Shown: positions 8,280 to 17,536 of the stretch, piece after piece | Layout: each line of letters starts with the position of its first letter | Numbering within the stretch: the stretch's first letter is position 1 | Assembly (NCBI RefSeq): GCF_030167905.1 | Contig: NZ_JARGNA010000004.1 | Coordinates: 310,001 to 374,000, forward strand | Reading direction: 5' to 3' | DNA length: 64,000 nucleotides | Origin: Flavobacterium terrisoli | Lineage (GTDB): Bacteria; Bacteroidota; Bacteroidia; Flavobacteriales; Flavobacteriaceae | Notes under the pieces: generated by a model | Told to the model about the DNA's origin: nothing | Seen by the model: only the letters and a program-made list of their open reading frames with translations | Databases searched by the model: none | Position numbers and translations under genes: made by a program

Positions 8280-10667
8280 ATGAAAAAAGCAATTACTATT
8301 AAGAGTAGTAAAAAATGGTTATGCCTTGTCGGCATTTTTCTATTCTCTTTTCAAAATACCTCAGCCCAATTCCATTTAAAGAAAGACAAAACTGAACAAA
8401 CCATATCAATACACAGCAAAGCTGAATATGTTGATGTTGGTAAGGTTGATGTGACTTTAAATCAAATCCGGAATATCAAAGGGTTCCAATTTTCGCCTAT
8501 GGAAAAGGAAAATATGGACTTTGGGTTTACCAATCATAATATTTGGGTGCGCTTTCAGTTAAAGAACACAACAAATGAAGAGCTAAATTACTTTTTTGAA
8601 ACCGCCAGGCCCATCACTGATTTAGCGGAATTGTATGTTATAAAAGACAATGCGTCGATTATAAAATACATTAGCGGAGATGCAATCCCATATTCTGAAA
8701 GAAGTTTTAAGCTCCGGAAGACTATTTTCAAGATTAATCTGGCGCCAAATGAATCACAGCAATTTTATTTACACGTCAAAAGCGACGGGGAACAGCTTTC
8801 CATGCCGATGGTATTGCATACCACCGAAAGCATATTGGAACAAAGTTCGTTTGAGCAGTTTATTTTTGGGTTTTTCTATGGCATCCTGATTATCGCAGCC
8901 ATTTTATACCTTTTCTTTTTCTTTGCAATGCGCGACAAAACATTCTTATTTTACAGCATGTATGTTGTCTTTATTGGATTATTACAGTTTTCAATTGATG
9001 GCTATTTCTACAAATTTGTAACACCTCAATCGGGCTGGTTTTCATTGCATGCCGTAATTATTTTTGCCTGTTTTGCCAATTTCTTCTTAGGGCGTTATGC
9101 TCAGGTATACCTGAAAGTAAAAGAGTATAATCGATTTATAAACAATGCTTTTTACGTTATGTATGGATTGGATTTGCTTTTATTTATTTCCTTATTCATT
9201 ATTCCAAAAGCACTCCAATACTCCTATCCTATTGCCAATGGTTTGGGATTGGTTTTATTGCTATTGATCATCGCCACCCAAAGCATAATTTTTATCCGTA
9301 CCAAAAAAATTGATCGCTTTTTTGCAACCGGTATCTTCTTCCTTATCTCGGGTTTTGTGGTTTTTATCCTGAAAAACTTCAGCATATTGCCGCTTACCTT
9401 TTTAACAGAAAACAGTTCTAAACTAGGAACCGGAATGGAAGTCATCTTCCTGTCGCTTTCGATGGCCAACTTAATCCGGAATCTCAAAAACGAACGGGAA
9501 GAATTGCAAAATTTAGCCTTACAACGTTCAGAAGAAATGAACGAACTGAAGTCCTATTTCTTATCCAATATCAGTCATGAATTGCGAACCCCTTTAAATG
9601 CTATTCTAAATACAGCTAAATCTATGGCTAAGGACAGTAATGACAAGCAAATTCAGGATGGAAGCCAAATTATCAAATATTCAACCTATAGCCTGCTGAG
9701 TTCTGTGAACGACATTTTAGATTTTTCCAAAATTGAAAAAAATGAAATCAAACTGGAACTTGCTGATTTTGATATCGTCAAAACCGCTGAACATATTGCT
9801 AACAATTTTGCTCGTGAAGCCAGTGACAAAGGACTCGATTTCACATTTCAAAAAGGTGACGATTTACCCGAAATGGTCAAAGGTGATTCAGTAAGGTTGA
9901 ATCAGATTTTACACAATGTTTTGAGCAATGCACTTAAATTTACCCATGAAGGATTTGTCAAATTCAAATTAGAAGCCAAAAAAGGGAAAGACAACAAAGT
10001 GCAAATCACCTTTACCATCAGTGACACCGGAGTTGGGATTTCAAAGGAAAAAATCAACAGCATCTATGATTCGTTTTCACAGGAAGGCATCAATAACAAA
10101 AGGAAATTTGGCGGTCTTGGCCTTGGTCTTTATATCGTAAAACACTTAGTGGATTTGCACAAAGGCAAAATCAAAATGGAAAGCACACCCGATTTAGGAA
10201 CTGTTTGCGAAATACAATTGAGTTATGAAATGGTCGAAATGGCCAAGCAAACAACTGTTGATAACGCCTCATCATTTGAATATGACTTGAAAGGTAAATC
10301 TATTCTAGTGGTTGAAGACAATGCGATGAACCAGATGGTGATTAAAATGATTACCAAAAAATGGTTGAATACTACAGTTGAATTTGCCAATAACGGACAA
10401 GAAGGCGTACAAAAGCTAATCGAAAAAAATTACGACATCATTCTCATGGATTTGCAAATGCCAATTATGGATGGTTATGAAGCTACAATCGCCATCCGGA
10501 ACGGTGAAGCCGGTGAAGACAAGAAAACCATTCCGATTATTGCTTTGACCGCTGATGTCATGGAAAGCACCAAAACAAGAGTAATTGAAATTGGAATGAA
10601 CAAATACCTATCAAAACCTGTGGACAAAGACACTCTTTTTGAAATCATTAAATTATTGGTAAGCTAA
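8280..10667 (+). CDS. Hybrid sensor histidine kinase with 7TMR-DISM sensor
   Basis: 795 aa. Signal peptide, then a 7TMR-DISMED2-type extracellular domain (about 40-175), a seven-helix 7TMR-DISM membrane region (about 195-400), a short coiled coil, HisKA with the phosphoacceptor His in SNISHELRTP (about 433), HATPase with the N-box LSNALKFT and GLGLGLYIVK, and a C-terminal receiver with VVEDN (about 676-680) and phospho-Asp in MDLQMPIMDG (about 723). The receiver ends the protein: there is no Hpt or DNA-binding domain, so output must pass to partners elsewhere. DISM sensors are thought to bind carbohydrates or small ligands. The nearest upstream -7-like match is weak (TATATTCG near 8242). Confidence 0.93.
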   Translation: MKKAITIKSSKKWLCLVGIFLFSFQNTSAQFHLKKDKTEQTISIHSKAEYVDVGKVDVTLNQIRNIKGFQFSPMEKENMDFGFTNHNIWVRFQLKNTTNEELNYFFETARPITDLAELYVIKDNASIIKYISGDAIPYSERSFKLRKTIFKINLAPNESQQFYLHVKSDGEQLSMPMVLHTTESILEQSSFEQFIFGFFYGILIIAAILYLFFFFAMRDKTFLFYSMYVVFIGLLQFSIDGYFYKFVTPQSGWFSLHAVIIFACFANFFLGRYAQVYLKVKEYNRFINNAFYVMYGLDLLLFISLFIIPKALQYSYPIANGLGLVLLLLIIATQSIIFIRTKKIDRFFATGIFFLISGFVVFILKNFSILPLTFLTENSSKLGTGMEVIFLSLSMANLIRNLKNEREELQNLALQRSEEMNELKSYFLSNISHELRTPLNAILNTAKSMAKDSNDKQIQDGSQIIKYSTYSLLSSVNDILDFSKIEKNEIKLELADFDIVKTAEHIANNFAREASDKGLDFTFQKGDDLPEMVKGDSVRLNQILHNVLSNALKFTHEGFVKFKLEAKKGKDNKVQITFTISDTGVGISKEKINSIYDSFSQEGINNKRKFGGLGLGLYIVKHLVDLHKGKIKMESTPDLGTVCEIQLSYEMVEMAKQTTVDNASSFEYDLKGKSILVVEDNAMNQMVIKMITKKWLNTTVEFANNGQEGVQKLIEKNYDIILMDLQMPIMDGYEATIAIRNGEAGEDKKTIPIIALTADVMESTKTRVIEIGMNKYLSKPVDKDTLFEIIKLLVS

Positions 10668-10744
10668 ATCCATTCTGCATTTTTCAACATTTTGCGGTTT
10701 ATAATTTCTAATTGTAATGATTAGGAGTAAACTAAATTTATAAT

Positions 10745-10752
10745 TACTTTTG
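10745..10752 (+). promoter_or_regulatory. -7 promoter box of the alpha-oxoamine synthase gene
   Basis: TACTTTTG followed by C, matching TAnnTTTG. It places the transcript start near 10758 and rules out the in-frame TTG at 10750. Confidence 0.65.
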
Positions 10753-10776
10753 CCACGACTAAAACACAAAGTGATT

Positions 10777-12036
10777 ATGGTAAAAGATTTATTCGAAAGA
10801 ATACAAAACAATAAAGGACCGTTAGGAAAATGGGCTTCTCAAGCCGAAGGTTACTATGTATTTCCAAAACTGGAAGGTGAATTAGGCCCAAGAATGCAAT
10901 TCCACGGCAAAGAAATATTAAACTGGTCAATCAATGATTATTTAGGTTTAGCCAATCATCCTGAAGTGCGTCAGGCAGATACTGATGCAGCAGCTCAATA
11001 TGGTGCAGCTTACCCAATGGGCGCCCGTATGATGAGTGGCCACACTGATGTTCACGAACAACTGGAGAATGAATTGGCGGCTTTTGTACAAAAGGAATCA
11101 GCTTACTTATTAAACTTCGGTTACCAGGGAATTATGTCATGTATTGATGCATTGGTTACTAAAAATGATATCATTGTTTATGATGTTGATGCTCACGCCT
11201 GTATCATTGACGGTGTACGTTTGCACATGGGTAAACGTTTTACCTACAAGCACAATGACTTGGAAAGCATGGAGAAAAATCTTCAACGTGCGACCAAAAT
11301 GGCGCAGGAAACCGGTGGTGGAATTCTTTTCATTACGGAAGGTGTTTTCGGAATGCGTGGCCAACAAGGAAAACTGAAAGAGATTGTAGAAATGAAAAAG
11401 AAATACAATTTCCGTTTATTGGTTGATGACGCTCACGGTTTTGGAACACTTGGTAAAACAGGTGCCGGAGCCGGAGAAGAACAAGGTTGTCAGGATGGAA
11501 TTGATGTGTATTTCTCTACTTTTGCCAAATCAATGGCGAGTATCGGAGCATTCCTTGCAGCTGATAAAGACATTATTGATTATTTAAAATACAATTTGCG
11601 TTCGCAAATGTTTGCCAAAGCTTTACCAATGATTCAAACCGTTGGCGCTTTGAAAAGATTACAGTTGTTGAGAGACAATCCGGGATTGAAAGACAAACTT
11701 TGGGAAAACGTAAACGCACTACAAAACGGATTAAAAGCCCACGGATTTAACATTGGTGATACCAATACGTGTGTGACTCCGGTTTATTTGGAAGGTTCTA
11801 TTCCGGAAGCAATGGTCATGGTGAATGACTTAAGAGAAAACTATGGTATCTTCTTGTCTATCGTGGTTTATCCTGTAATTCCAAAAGGGATTATCTTGTT
11901 GAGAATGATTCCAACCGCTTCACACACTTTAGCCGATATTGAAGAAACCTTAACTGCTTTTGATGCTATCCGCGAAAAATTAGTAAACGGAACTTACAAA
12001 AAGATTGCAGATGCTACTACAGTAGATGTATCTTAG
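10777..12036 (+). CDS. PLP-dependent alpha-oxoamine synthase (serine palmitoyltransferase / cysteate acyltransferase type)
   Basis: 419 aa from ATG 10777. Fold-type I aminotransferase-like enzyme of the alpha-oxoamine synthase family (KBL, ALAS, BioF, SPT). Visible features: NDYLGLANHPEV near the N-terminus, a VDDAHGFGTLG segment supplying the PLP-stacking Asp and His, and the Schiff-base Lys in FSTFAKSMASIGA. The family joins an acyl thioester to an amino acid with loss of CO2. In Bacteroidota the close relatives make sphingolipids (serine + palmitoyl thioester) or sulfonolipids (cysteate + acyl thioester, capnine pathway). Which amino acid is used cannot be read here. It is not obviously kbl, as no threonine dehydrogenase neighbours it. 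It is monocistronic and followed by a terminator. Confidence 0.85.
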   Translation: MVKDLFERIQNNKGPLGKWASQAEGYYVFPKLEGELGPRMQFHGKEILNWSINDYLGLANHPEVRQADTDAAAQYGAAYPMGARMMSGHTDVHEQLENELAAFVQKESAYLLNFGYQGIMSCIDALVTKNDIIVYDVDAHACIIDGVRLHMGKRFTYKHNDLESMEKNLQRATKMAQETGGGILFITEGVFGMRGQQGKLKEIVEMKKKYNFRLLVDDAHGFGTLGKTGAGAGEEQGCQDGIDVYFSTFAKSMASIGAFLAADKDIIDYLKYNLRSQMFAKALPMIQTVGALKRLQLLRDNPGLKDKLWENVNALQNGLKAHGFNIGDTNTCVTPVYLEGSIPEAMVMVNDLRENYGIFLSIVVYPVIPKGIILLRMIPTASHTLADIEETLTAFDAIREKLVNGTYKKIADATTVDVS

Positions 12037-12060
12037 GTAAAGCCAATTGATATAAAATTA

Positions 12061-12088
12061 AAAAACCATCCCTTTCAGGATGGTTTTT
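12061..12088. terminator. Bidirectional terminator
   Basis: Stem AAAAACCATCC / GGATGGTTTTT around loop CTTTCA, between the convergent oxoamine synthase and surface protein genes. Confidence 0.8.
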
Positions 12089-12148
12089 CTCTTTTTAAAA
12101 TTAATTAAAAAAACACTTAACACTCTCTTTATAAAGTGCAATCAGATA

Positions 12149-15100
12149 TTACTCTGAAATCACTTTTTTAATGATTGTTCCTTTGTCAGATGATATTTTA
12201 ACAAAGTACATTTGTGCTTGTTGTTTGGTGAAGTTCACTGGAATTGTAATTTCTTTATTGGCACGAACATCAGTATCTGTTTGTGTTGACAATAAAACAC
12301 CTCTGATATCATAAACCTCAATAGTTACCGGTACATTGCTTTCAAATCTGTAAGTCATTGTCAGATTGTCTTTGAAAGGAACTGGGTAAATATCTACATC
12401 TACAACTTCTGTCAAACCTGCTTTAGCAATAATCAGCGGAGGACAAGCCTGAGTTGTTGGAGAGAATTCTACAAAGAATCTACATTTATCAAATCCTACA
12501 TTGATTGCTGCTACTGCATCATTAATGTTAGAATGAGTTACTCCAGGAGGCAATAAACCACCTAAGGCATTTTTAGCCAATTGGAATAAATCCCAAACTT
12601 TTGGTTGTGCAGGTAATGCTGCAATTACATTCGCTGGAATTGGAAGCTGAGAACTTTGTATAGCGTTTGGTTGCAATAAACAATCTGCCTGAACCGGATC
12701 TTCACATGATGAATCAGTAGCTCTGGCTGCAGTTACAAGATACATTCCGCCACTGCCTTCAAGACTAAAGTTTCCTACTGATTCAGACAAATCTGCCGGC
12801 ATATAAAGATTTAATGCCAATGCAATAGTTTGTCCTAACAATACATTTCTGATTTTACCGTTTTGAAGCGGTTGTACTGTATAAGGTGTGTAATCACCTG
12901 TTATAGAAGCTGCAGGACCGTTGCCCGGCATAATTTCTATAATTTTATTTACATCAGCGGGAGTAGCAGTAAATGAGCCTCCCGGATCAGCTGCGCCGGT
13001 TCCTCTACCAATATACATGTATTCACCCGGCATATTAAGCAGGCTGTTTAGTATCAAATTATAGGTGGTCGATTGTCCGTCAGGAGTACAAGCAATACCT
13101 CCTTTATTACCATAATACCCTTGGGTATAAGTACAGAATGTTCTACAGTTTTGAATGGTTACGTCTGCGGAATCTGATGCTGTACATCCATTGGCAGGAT
13201 TTGTAACAGTCACTGTATAAGTTCCTGCAGTCACTGTTGGTGTTGCTGTGTCAGCGCCTGAAATAATATTACCCCCGTTACTTGCTACCCAGGCAAATGT
13301 TGCTCCAAGTGTAGAAGACGAACCGCTTAAAGAAGTTGAGGAACCACCACAAGGAATGGAGGCATCATCACCTGCTGAAGCGTTTGGTGGTGTATTATTT
13401 AAGGTTACTACCGCAAAATCAGAGGCGGTACATCCATTAGCCGGATTAGTAACAGTCAAAGTATAAGTTCCTATTGCATCTACGGTTGGTGTTGCTGTAT
13501 TGGCGCCTGAAACGATATGACCTCCATTACTCGCTACCCAGGCAAATGTCGCTCCCGGTGTAGAAGAAGAACCGCTCAAGGCTATTGAGCTAACAACACA
13601 AGTCAATTCTTTATCAGGACCAGCATTTACATTTGGTGGCGTATTATTCAAAGTTACTAAAGCCACATCAGTAGCAGTACAACCATTAGCCGGATTAGTC
13701 ACCGTTAAAGTATAAGTTCCTGCAGCATTTACTGTAGGTGTTGCTGTATTGGCTCCTGAAACGATATTTCCTCCGTTACTCGCTACCCAGGCAAAGGTTG
13801 CGCCAGGTGTAGAAGATGAACCGCTTAATGCAATTGAAGTAGTAGTACAAGTCAATTCTTTATCAGCTCCAGCATTTACATTTGGTGGTGTATTGTTTAA
13901 AGTTACTAAAGCCACATCAGTTGCTGTACAACCATTAGCCGGATTAGTCACCGTTAAAGTATATGTTCCTGCAGCATTTACCGTTGGCGTAGCCGTATTG
14001 GCTCCTGAAACAATATTACCTCCGTTACTCGCTACCCAGGCAAAAGTAGCACCTGGTGTAGAAGATGATCCGCTTAAAGCAATAGAAGTAGTAGTACAAG
14101 TCAATTCTTTATCAGCTCCAGCATTTACATTTGGTGGTGTATTGTTTAAAGTTACTAAAGCCACATCGGTAGCAGTACAACCATTAGCCGGATTAGTCAC
14201 CGTTAAAGTATATGTTCCTGCAGCATTTACCGTTGGCGTAGCCGTATTGGCGCCTGAAACAATATTTCCTCCGTTACTCGCTACCCAGGCAAAGGTTGCG
14301 CCAGGTGTAGAGGATGATCCGCTTAATGCAATTGAAGTCGTTGTACAAGTCAGTACTTTATCGGCTCCAGCATTTACATTTGGTGGTGTGCCATTTAAAG
14401 TAACCAAAGCAACATCGGTTGCAGTACAACCATTAGCCGGATTGGTTACCGTTAAAGTGTATGTGCCTGCGGCATTTACTGTAGGTGTTGCTGTATTGGC
14501 GCCTGAAACAATATTACCTCCGTTACTCGCTACCCAGGCAAAGGTTGCGCCAGGTGTAGAAGATGAACCGCTTAATGCAATTGAGGTTGTAGTACAAGTC
14601 AGTACTTTATCGGCTCCAGCATTTACATTTGGTGGTGTATTGTTTAAAGTTACTAAAGCCACATCAGTAGCAGTACAACCATTAGCCGGATTAGTAACAG
14701 TCAAAGTATAAGTTCCTGCAGCATTTACTGTAGGTGTTGCTGTATTGGCTCCTGAAACGATATTTCCACCGTTACTCGCTACCCAGGCAAAAGTGGCACC
14801 AGGTGTAGAAGATGATCCGCTTAATGCAATTGAAGTTGTAGTACAAGTCAATTCTTTATCAGCTCCAGCATTGGCATTTGGTGGCGTATTGTTTAAGGTC
14901 ACAACAGCAAAATCAGTTGCAGTACAATTCCCTACCGGACTTGTAACTGTCAAGGTATAAGTACCTGCTGCATCTACTGTTGGTGTAGCTGTATCGGCTC
15001 CTGAAACGATATTTCCTCCGTTACTCGCAACCCAAGAAAAAGTAGCTCCTACCATCGAGGAAGAACCACTCAATGCAATTGAGGTTGTAGTACAAGTCAG

Positions 15101-16279
15101 TTCCTTATCAGGACCGGCATTGGCATCCGGAGCATCAATTACAGTCAGATTTCCTGTGGCTGGTTCAGATTCACAGAAATTAGGACCGGCACCTTGAGCG
15201 ATAACCGTAACCGTGGTACTTGAAGTCGCCGGATCTATTGTAAAGACATTGTTGGCTGTAAATGGCCCACCGTTGAATGAATAAGTTATTGGTTCAATAC
15301 CTCCATTAACAACAGCGGTAAATGTGGCCTGTCCTCCACTACAAACTGTAACATCATTGATGGTAACTTCAGGCTGAACATTAAAGTTTCCTCCGGCAAA
15401 GTCATCCAATGAAGCGGTTACTGATTGTGAAGCTCTGGCTTCTAATAAGAAACTGGAAAAACATGTGTTGGTTAAGTTTAAACTCGACAAATCAACTTGT
15501 CCTTCATAAAATTCATTGGTATCATAGGTTGGATTTAAGAAAGTCCAACCGTCAGGTATAGGATAAGCTGAAGCGTTATTTATCGCTACGGTTCCGCTGA
15601 GACTAGTGGTATTCAAACGACCATTTGTATTGGGAACATTTCCGCCTGTACCAACCCATTGAAAAATTTGCACTGTGGCTAATGATCCTCCGTTAGTAAA
15701 ATCAGCAAGAATAAGGATATCACCTACTGCATGTGCGGGAGCAAAATCTCCTCCATCCGGTGACGTCTGTAAGACCCTTGGTGATGTTCCATTTAGGAAA
15801 AACCAAAAACCAATTTGGGCATCTCCATTGTTGGATGTTCTGTCACCGGCAAAATACAATACGCCATTATCATCCAGAACAGCGGCGGCATTGGCAATGT
15901 CATTTTTGGCCTTGGTTTGCCCTATAACCCAAGTCAAATGTTCATTTGTCGTTCCATCAGCAAAGAAAAAATCTTTGGAACTGGTAAACTGGTTATCAAC
16001 CTGACCCGTTCCGAAGGCATCAAGTACATAACTTTTTACGCTAAAGAAAGCGAAGTTTTCAGCATCCCAATCTTCGGGATTACCATCAACCGTAATAGTT
16101 TGAGCTATCGAAGCATTAGAAAATAAAAAAAGTCCCAACAGCAAAATAAAACTATTGACACTTTTGCCAAGACTACTCAATCTATTTAAGACATTATTAC
16201 TGTCTCCTACTTCATTCTCAGGAACGGTGTCCCTGCAACCGTGAAAGTCCATGACTTTCGAATGCATAATTTTTTTCAT
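12149..16279 (-). CDS. Large T9SS-secreted repeat surface protein
   Basis: 1376 aa. Unusually long N-region (about 40 residues) before a hydrophobic signal segment ending NASIAQ. Residues about 62-290 are a unique domain starting with ITVDGNPEDWDAENF. Next come a short SprB-like/PKD-like segment and eight tandem copies of an 83-aa immunoglobulin-like unit (about 385-1045), each with the paired Cys of ELTC and NGC and an FAWVASNGGN core. A unique region with several cysteines follows (about 1046-1295), then a T9SS type A sorting domain (VDIYPVPFKDNLTMTY to the C-terminal KVISE). It is exported by T9SS and probably anchored on the surface, with the repeats acting as a stalk; adhesion is inferred. 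Internal ATGs at codons 5 and 10 are alternative starts. Confidence 0.9.
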   Translation of the reverse strand: MKKIMHSKVMDFHGCRDTVPENEVGDSNNVLNRLSSLGKSVNSFILLLGLFLFSNASIAQTITVDGNPEDWDAENFAFFSVKSYVLDAFGTGQVDNQFTSSKDFFFADGTTNEHLTWVIGQTKAKNDIANAAAVLDDNGVLYFAGDRTSNNGDAQIGFWFFLNGTSPRVLQTSPDGGDFAPAHAVGDILILADFTNGGSLATVQIFQWVGTGGNVPNTNGRLNTTSLSGTVAINNASAYPIPDGWTFLNPTYDTNEFYEGQVDLSSLNLTNTCFSSFLLEARASQSVTASLDDFAGGNFNVQPEVTINDVTVCSGGQATFTAVVNGGIEPITYSFNGGPFTANNVFTIDPATSSTTVTVIAQGAGPNFCESEPATGNLTVIDAPDANAGPDKELTCTTTSIALSGSSSMVGATFSWVASNGGNIVSGADTATPTVDAAGTYTLTVTSPVGNCTATDFAVVTLNNTPPNANAGADKELTCTTTSIALSGSSSTPGATFAWVASNGGNIVSGANTATPTVNAAGTYTLTVTNPANGCTATDVALVTLNNTPPNVNAGADKVLTCTTTSIALSGSSSTPGATFAWVASNGGNIVSGANTATPTVNAAGTYTLTVTNPANGCTATDVALVTLNGTPPNVNAGADKVLTCTTTSIALSGSSSTPGATFAWVASNGGNIVSGANTATPTVNAAGTYTLTVTNPANGCTATDVALVTLNNTPPNVNAGADKELTCTTTSIALSGSSSTPGATFAWVASNGGNIVSGANTATPTVNAAGTYTLTVTNPANGCTATDVALVTLNNTPPNVNAGADKELTCTTTSIALSGSSSTPGATFAWVASNGGNIVSGANTATPTVNAAGTYTLTVTNPANGCTATDVALVTLNNTPPNVNAGPDKELTCVVSSIALSGSSSTPGATFAWVASNGGHIVSGANTATPTVDAIGTYTLTVTNPANGCTASDFAVVTLNNTPPNASAGDDASIPCGGSSTSLSGSSSTLGATFAWVASNGGNIISGADTATPTVTAGTYTVTVTNPANGCTASDSADVTIQNCRTFCTYTQGYYGNKGGIACTPDGQSTTYNLILNSLLNMPGEYMYIGRGTGAADPGGSFTATPADVNKIIEIMPGNGPAASITGDYTPYTVQPLQNGKIRNVLLGQTIALALNLYMPADLSESVGNFSLEGSGGMYLVTAARATDSSCEDPVQADCLLQPNAIQSSQLPIPANVIAALPAQPKVWDLFQLAKNALGGLLPPGVTHSNINDAVAAINVGFDKCRFFVEFSPTTQACPPLIIAKAGLTEVVDVDIYPVPFKDNLTMTYRFESNVPVTIEVYDIRGVLLSTQTDTDVRANKEITIPVNFTKQQAQMYFVKISSDKGTIIKKVISE
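13150..15130 (-). repeat. Eight ~249-bp tandem repeats inside the surface protein gene
   Basis: Eight in-frame units of 83 codons. The central five (units 2-6) are nearly identical at protein level, varying mainly at Glu/Val after DK and at Asn/Gly at the unit junction. The outer units (1, 7 and especially 8) have diverged. The pattern suggests recent homogenisation or copy-number change in the middle of the array. It also leaves long spurious open frames on the plus strand. Confidence 0.92.
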
Positions 16280-16620
16280 AATGTAGGGTGTTAGAGTTAT
16301 ACCACATCATGAGCAAATTAAAATTTGATAAACCTGAGGAATGAATTTTCTACTTAAAGATAATTTATATCGGCTTCTAAAAAAAAGGAGTGTAAAGTTA
16401 CTGCATTTCATAAACACTCGTTAAAATTTAATCAAATTATCTATAAAAAGATTAATTTATCCGATTAAATACATTTCTTTAACAAGTATTTTTACAATTT
16501 TACAATAAATAAGATTTATCTGTAATCCAATTATTTGCACATTTTATAATCGAATTTATCCTAATATCCCCACTACCAAAAAGACCTTCTGAACAGTGCT
16601 TTGTAGCAATAACATCCATA
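16280..16620. other. Intergenic region upstream of the surface protein gene
   Basis: About 340 bp without a supported gene, very AT-rich. It must hold the promoter of the surface protein gene. On the minus strand the only near matches to TAnnTTTG are TTAATTTG near 16320 and ATAATTTG near 16440, both imperfect. No repeat or RNA structure recognised. Confidence 0.5.
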
Positions 16621-16647
16621 AAAAAAAGCGGACTTTTGGTCCGCTTT
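16621..16647 (-). terminator. Terminator of the 168-aa lipoprotein gene
   Basis: Stem AAAGCGGAC / GTCCGCTTT with a T-run on the minus strand (AAAAAAA at 16621-16627 on the plus strand). Confidence 0.75.
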
Positions 16648-16670
16648 ACTATTCTTATGCAATTTCTGAT

Positions 16671-17177
16671 TTACTGCACTTTGATAATCTTGCTTTCGTC
16701 AATATTGAAGGCTTTTACCACGGCATTGTAATCATTGAAGTTTACTTTTGCGTCTTTTCCAAAATAAGCTGGTATCACTACCACTCTGAAAACTTGGTTT
16801 AATCGGTAACTTGAACTTACACCGGCCAAATCAAAGCCTTCCATATAAACTTGGGCATCAAATCGGGTGAAGTCAAAATCATATCTCAAATCTAAAGTAC
16901 CATCACCGAAAAAATAGGTTTCAGGTAATGGTTTCCAAATATCTTCACCTTGGAATGAACCTGACAGACGATACACTAAAACCATGTCAGAGTTGAAAAT
17001 CGCATGCGGATATTCCAACACTACACTGTAGTCATTTGGTAAAAAATTCACATTTGTGTATTCAAATACTTCACCAATGGTATCATTATCGATAGCATCT
17101 CCATCATTGTCGTTCACTGTACAGCTTTGCAACGTTATCATCCCGATAAAAGCTACAATAAGGGTAATCTTTTTCAT
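16671..17177 (-). CDS. Small lipoprotein of unknown function
   Basis: 168 aa. Lipoprotein signal MKKITLIVAFIGMITLQSC with the acylated Cys at 19, followed by an Asp/Asn-rich stretch (NDNDGDAIDND) that resembles a flexible, calcium-loop-like linker. The mature part is beta-rich and aromatic (PETYFFGDGTLDLRYDFDF) and I recognise no domain. Similar short lipoproteins are widespread in Flavobacteriaceae. It stands alone, with its own terminator. Confidence 0.8.
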   Translation of the reverse strand: MKKITLIVAFIGMITLQSCTVNDNDGDAIDNDTIGEVFEYTNVNFLPNDYSVVLEYPHAIFNSDMVLVYRLSGSFQGEDIWKPLPETYFFGDGTLDLRYDFDFTRFDAQVYMEGFDLAGVSSSYRLNQVFRVVVIPAYFGKDAKVNFNDYNAVVKAFNIDESKIIKVQ

Positions 17178-17274
17178 AGTATATAGTTTTAAAATGATTA
17201 ATGATATTTGGCTTTATTCAATATTGATGCCAAACTTTTCTTTTTAACAAAAATTTACAATAGCAAAATATATT

Positions 17275-17282
17275 TATCTTTG
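17275..17282 (+). promoter_or_regulatory. -7 promoter box of the 48-aa gene
   Basis: TATCTTTG, matching TAnnTTTG. Transcription from here would put a stem-loop repeat copy (17308-17344) in the 5' leader of the small gene. Confidence 0.6.
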
Positions 17283-17307
17283 TGAAGCCTTGCCGCCACT
17301 TGTAAAA

Positions 17308-17344
17308 CTGAATGTCCAGTGGGCATCCTCCACTTAAATCAAAT
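17308..17344. repeat. Stem-loop repeat, copy A (divergent)
   Basis: Related to the copies at 46564-46602 and 47159-47240. A GAATGTCC arm and a degenerate partner GGGCATCC still pair at seven of eight positions (one G-U), followed by a CTCC-CTTAA-ATCAAAT segment. It ends directly at the ATG of the 48-aa gene. Confidence 0.55.
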
Positions 17345-17491
17345 ATGGGAAGAAACAATCCAAAAAACATCAAAGCGCACAATGACAAACTTCACAAAGC
17401 GCAAGATAAGGAAAAAGCAAAGAAAGCAGCTCGTGCAGAACAGCTAAAAGCGATAGTAAAAAAGTTTAATGAGAATAAAGACGAAAAATAA
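17345..17491 (+). CDS. Small Lys-rich basic protein
   Basis: 48 aa, starting MGRNNPKNIKAHNDKLHK and ending FNENKDEK. It is almost entirely Lys, Ala, Asn, Glu and Gln, predicted helical, with no signal peptide or cysteine. Support for a real gene: a -7 box about 60 bp upstream, a start codon immediately after a repeated leader element, and a strong terminator beginning at the stop codon. A basic helical protein of this size may bind nucleic acid or the ribosome, but that is a guess. Confidence 0.65.
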   Translation: MGRNNPKNIKAHNDKLHKAQDKEKAKKAARAEQLKAIVKKFNENKDEK

Positions 17492-17516
17492 AACCTCACA
17501 TCACTGTGAGGTTTTT
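17491..17516. terminator. Bidirectional terminator
   Basis: Stem AAACCTCACA / TGTGAGGTTT, loop TCAC, T-runs on both strands. It serves the 48-aa gene and the convergent icmF. Confidence 0.82.
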
Positions 17517-17536
17517 ATCTATATTCTAAGTCTTCA

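Noticed and set aside
13749..14711. Long plus-strand open frame (320 aa) with repeated Val/Ala-rich units
   Set aside because: It is the antisense of the tandem repeats in the T9SS surface protein; it stays open only because each repeat is a multiple of three and nearly identical.
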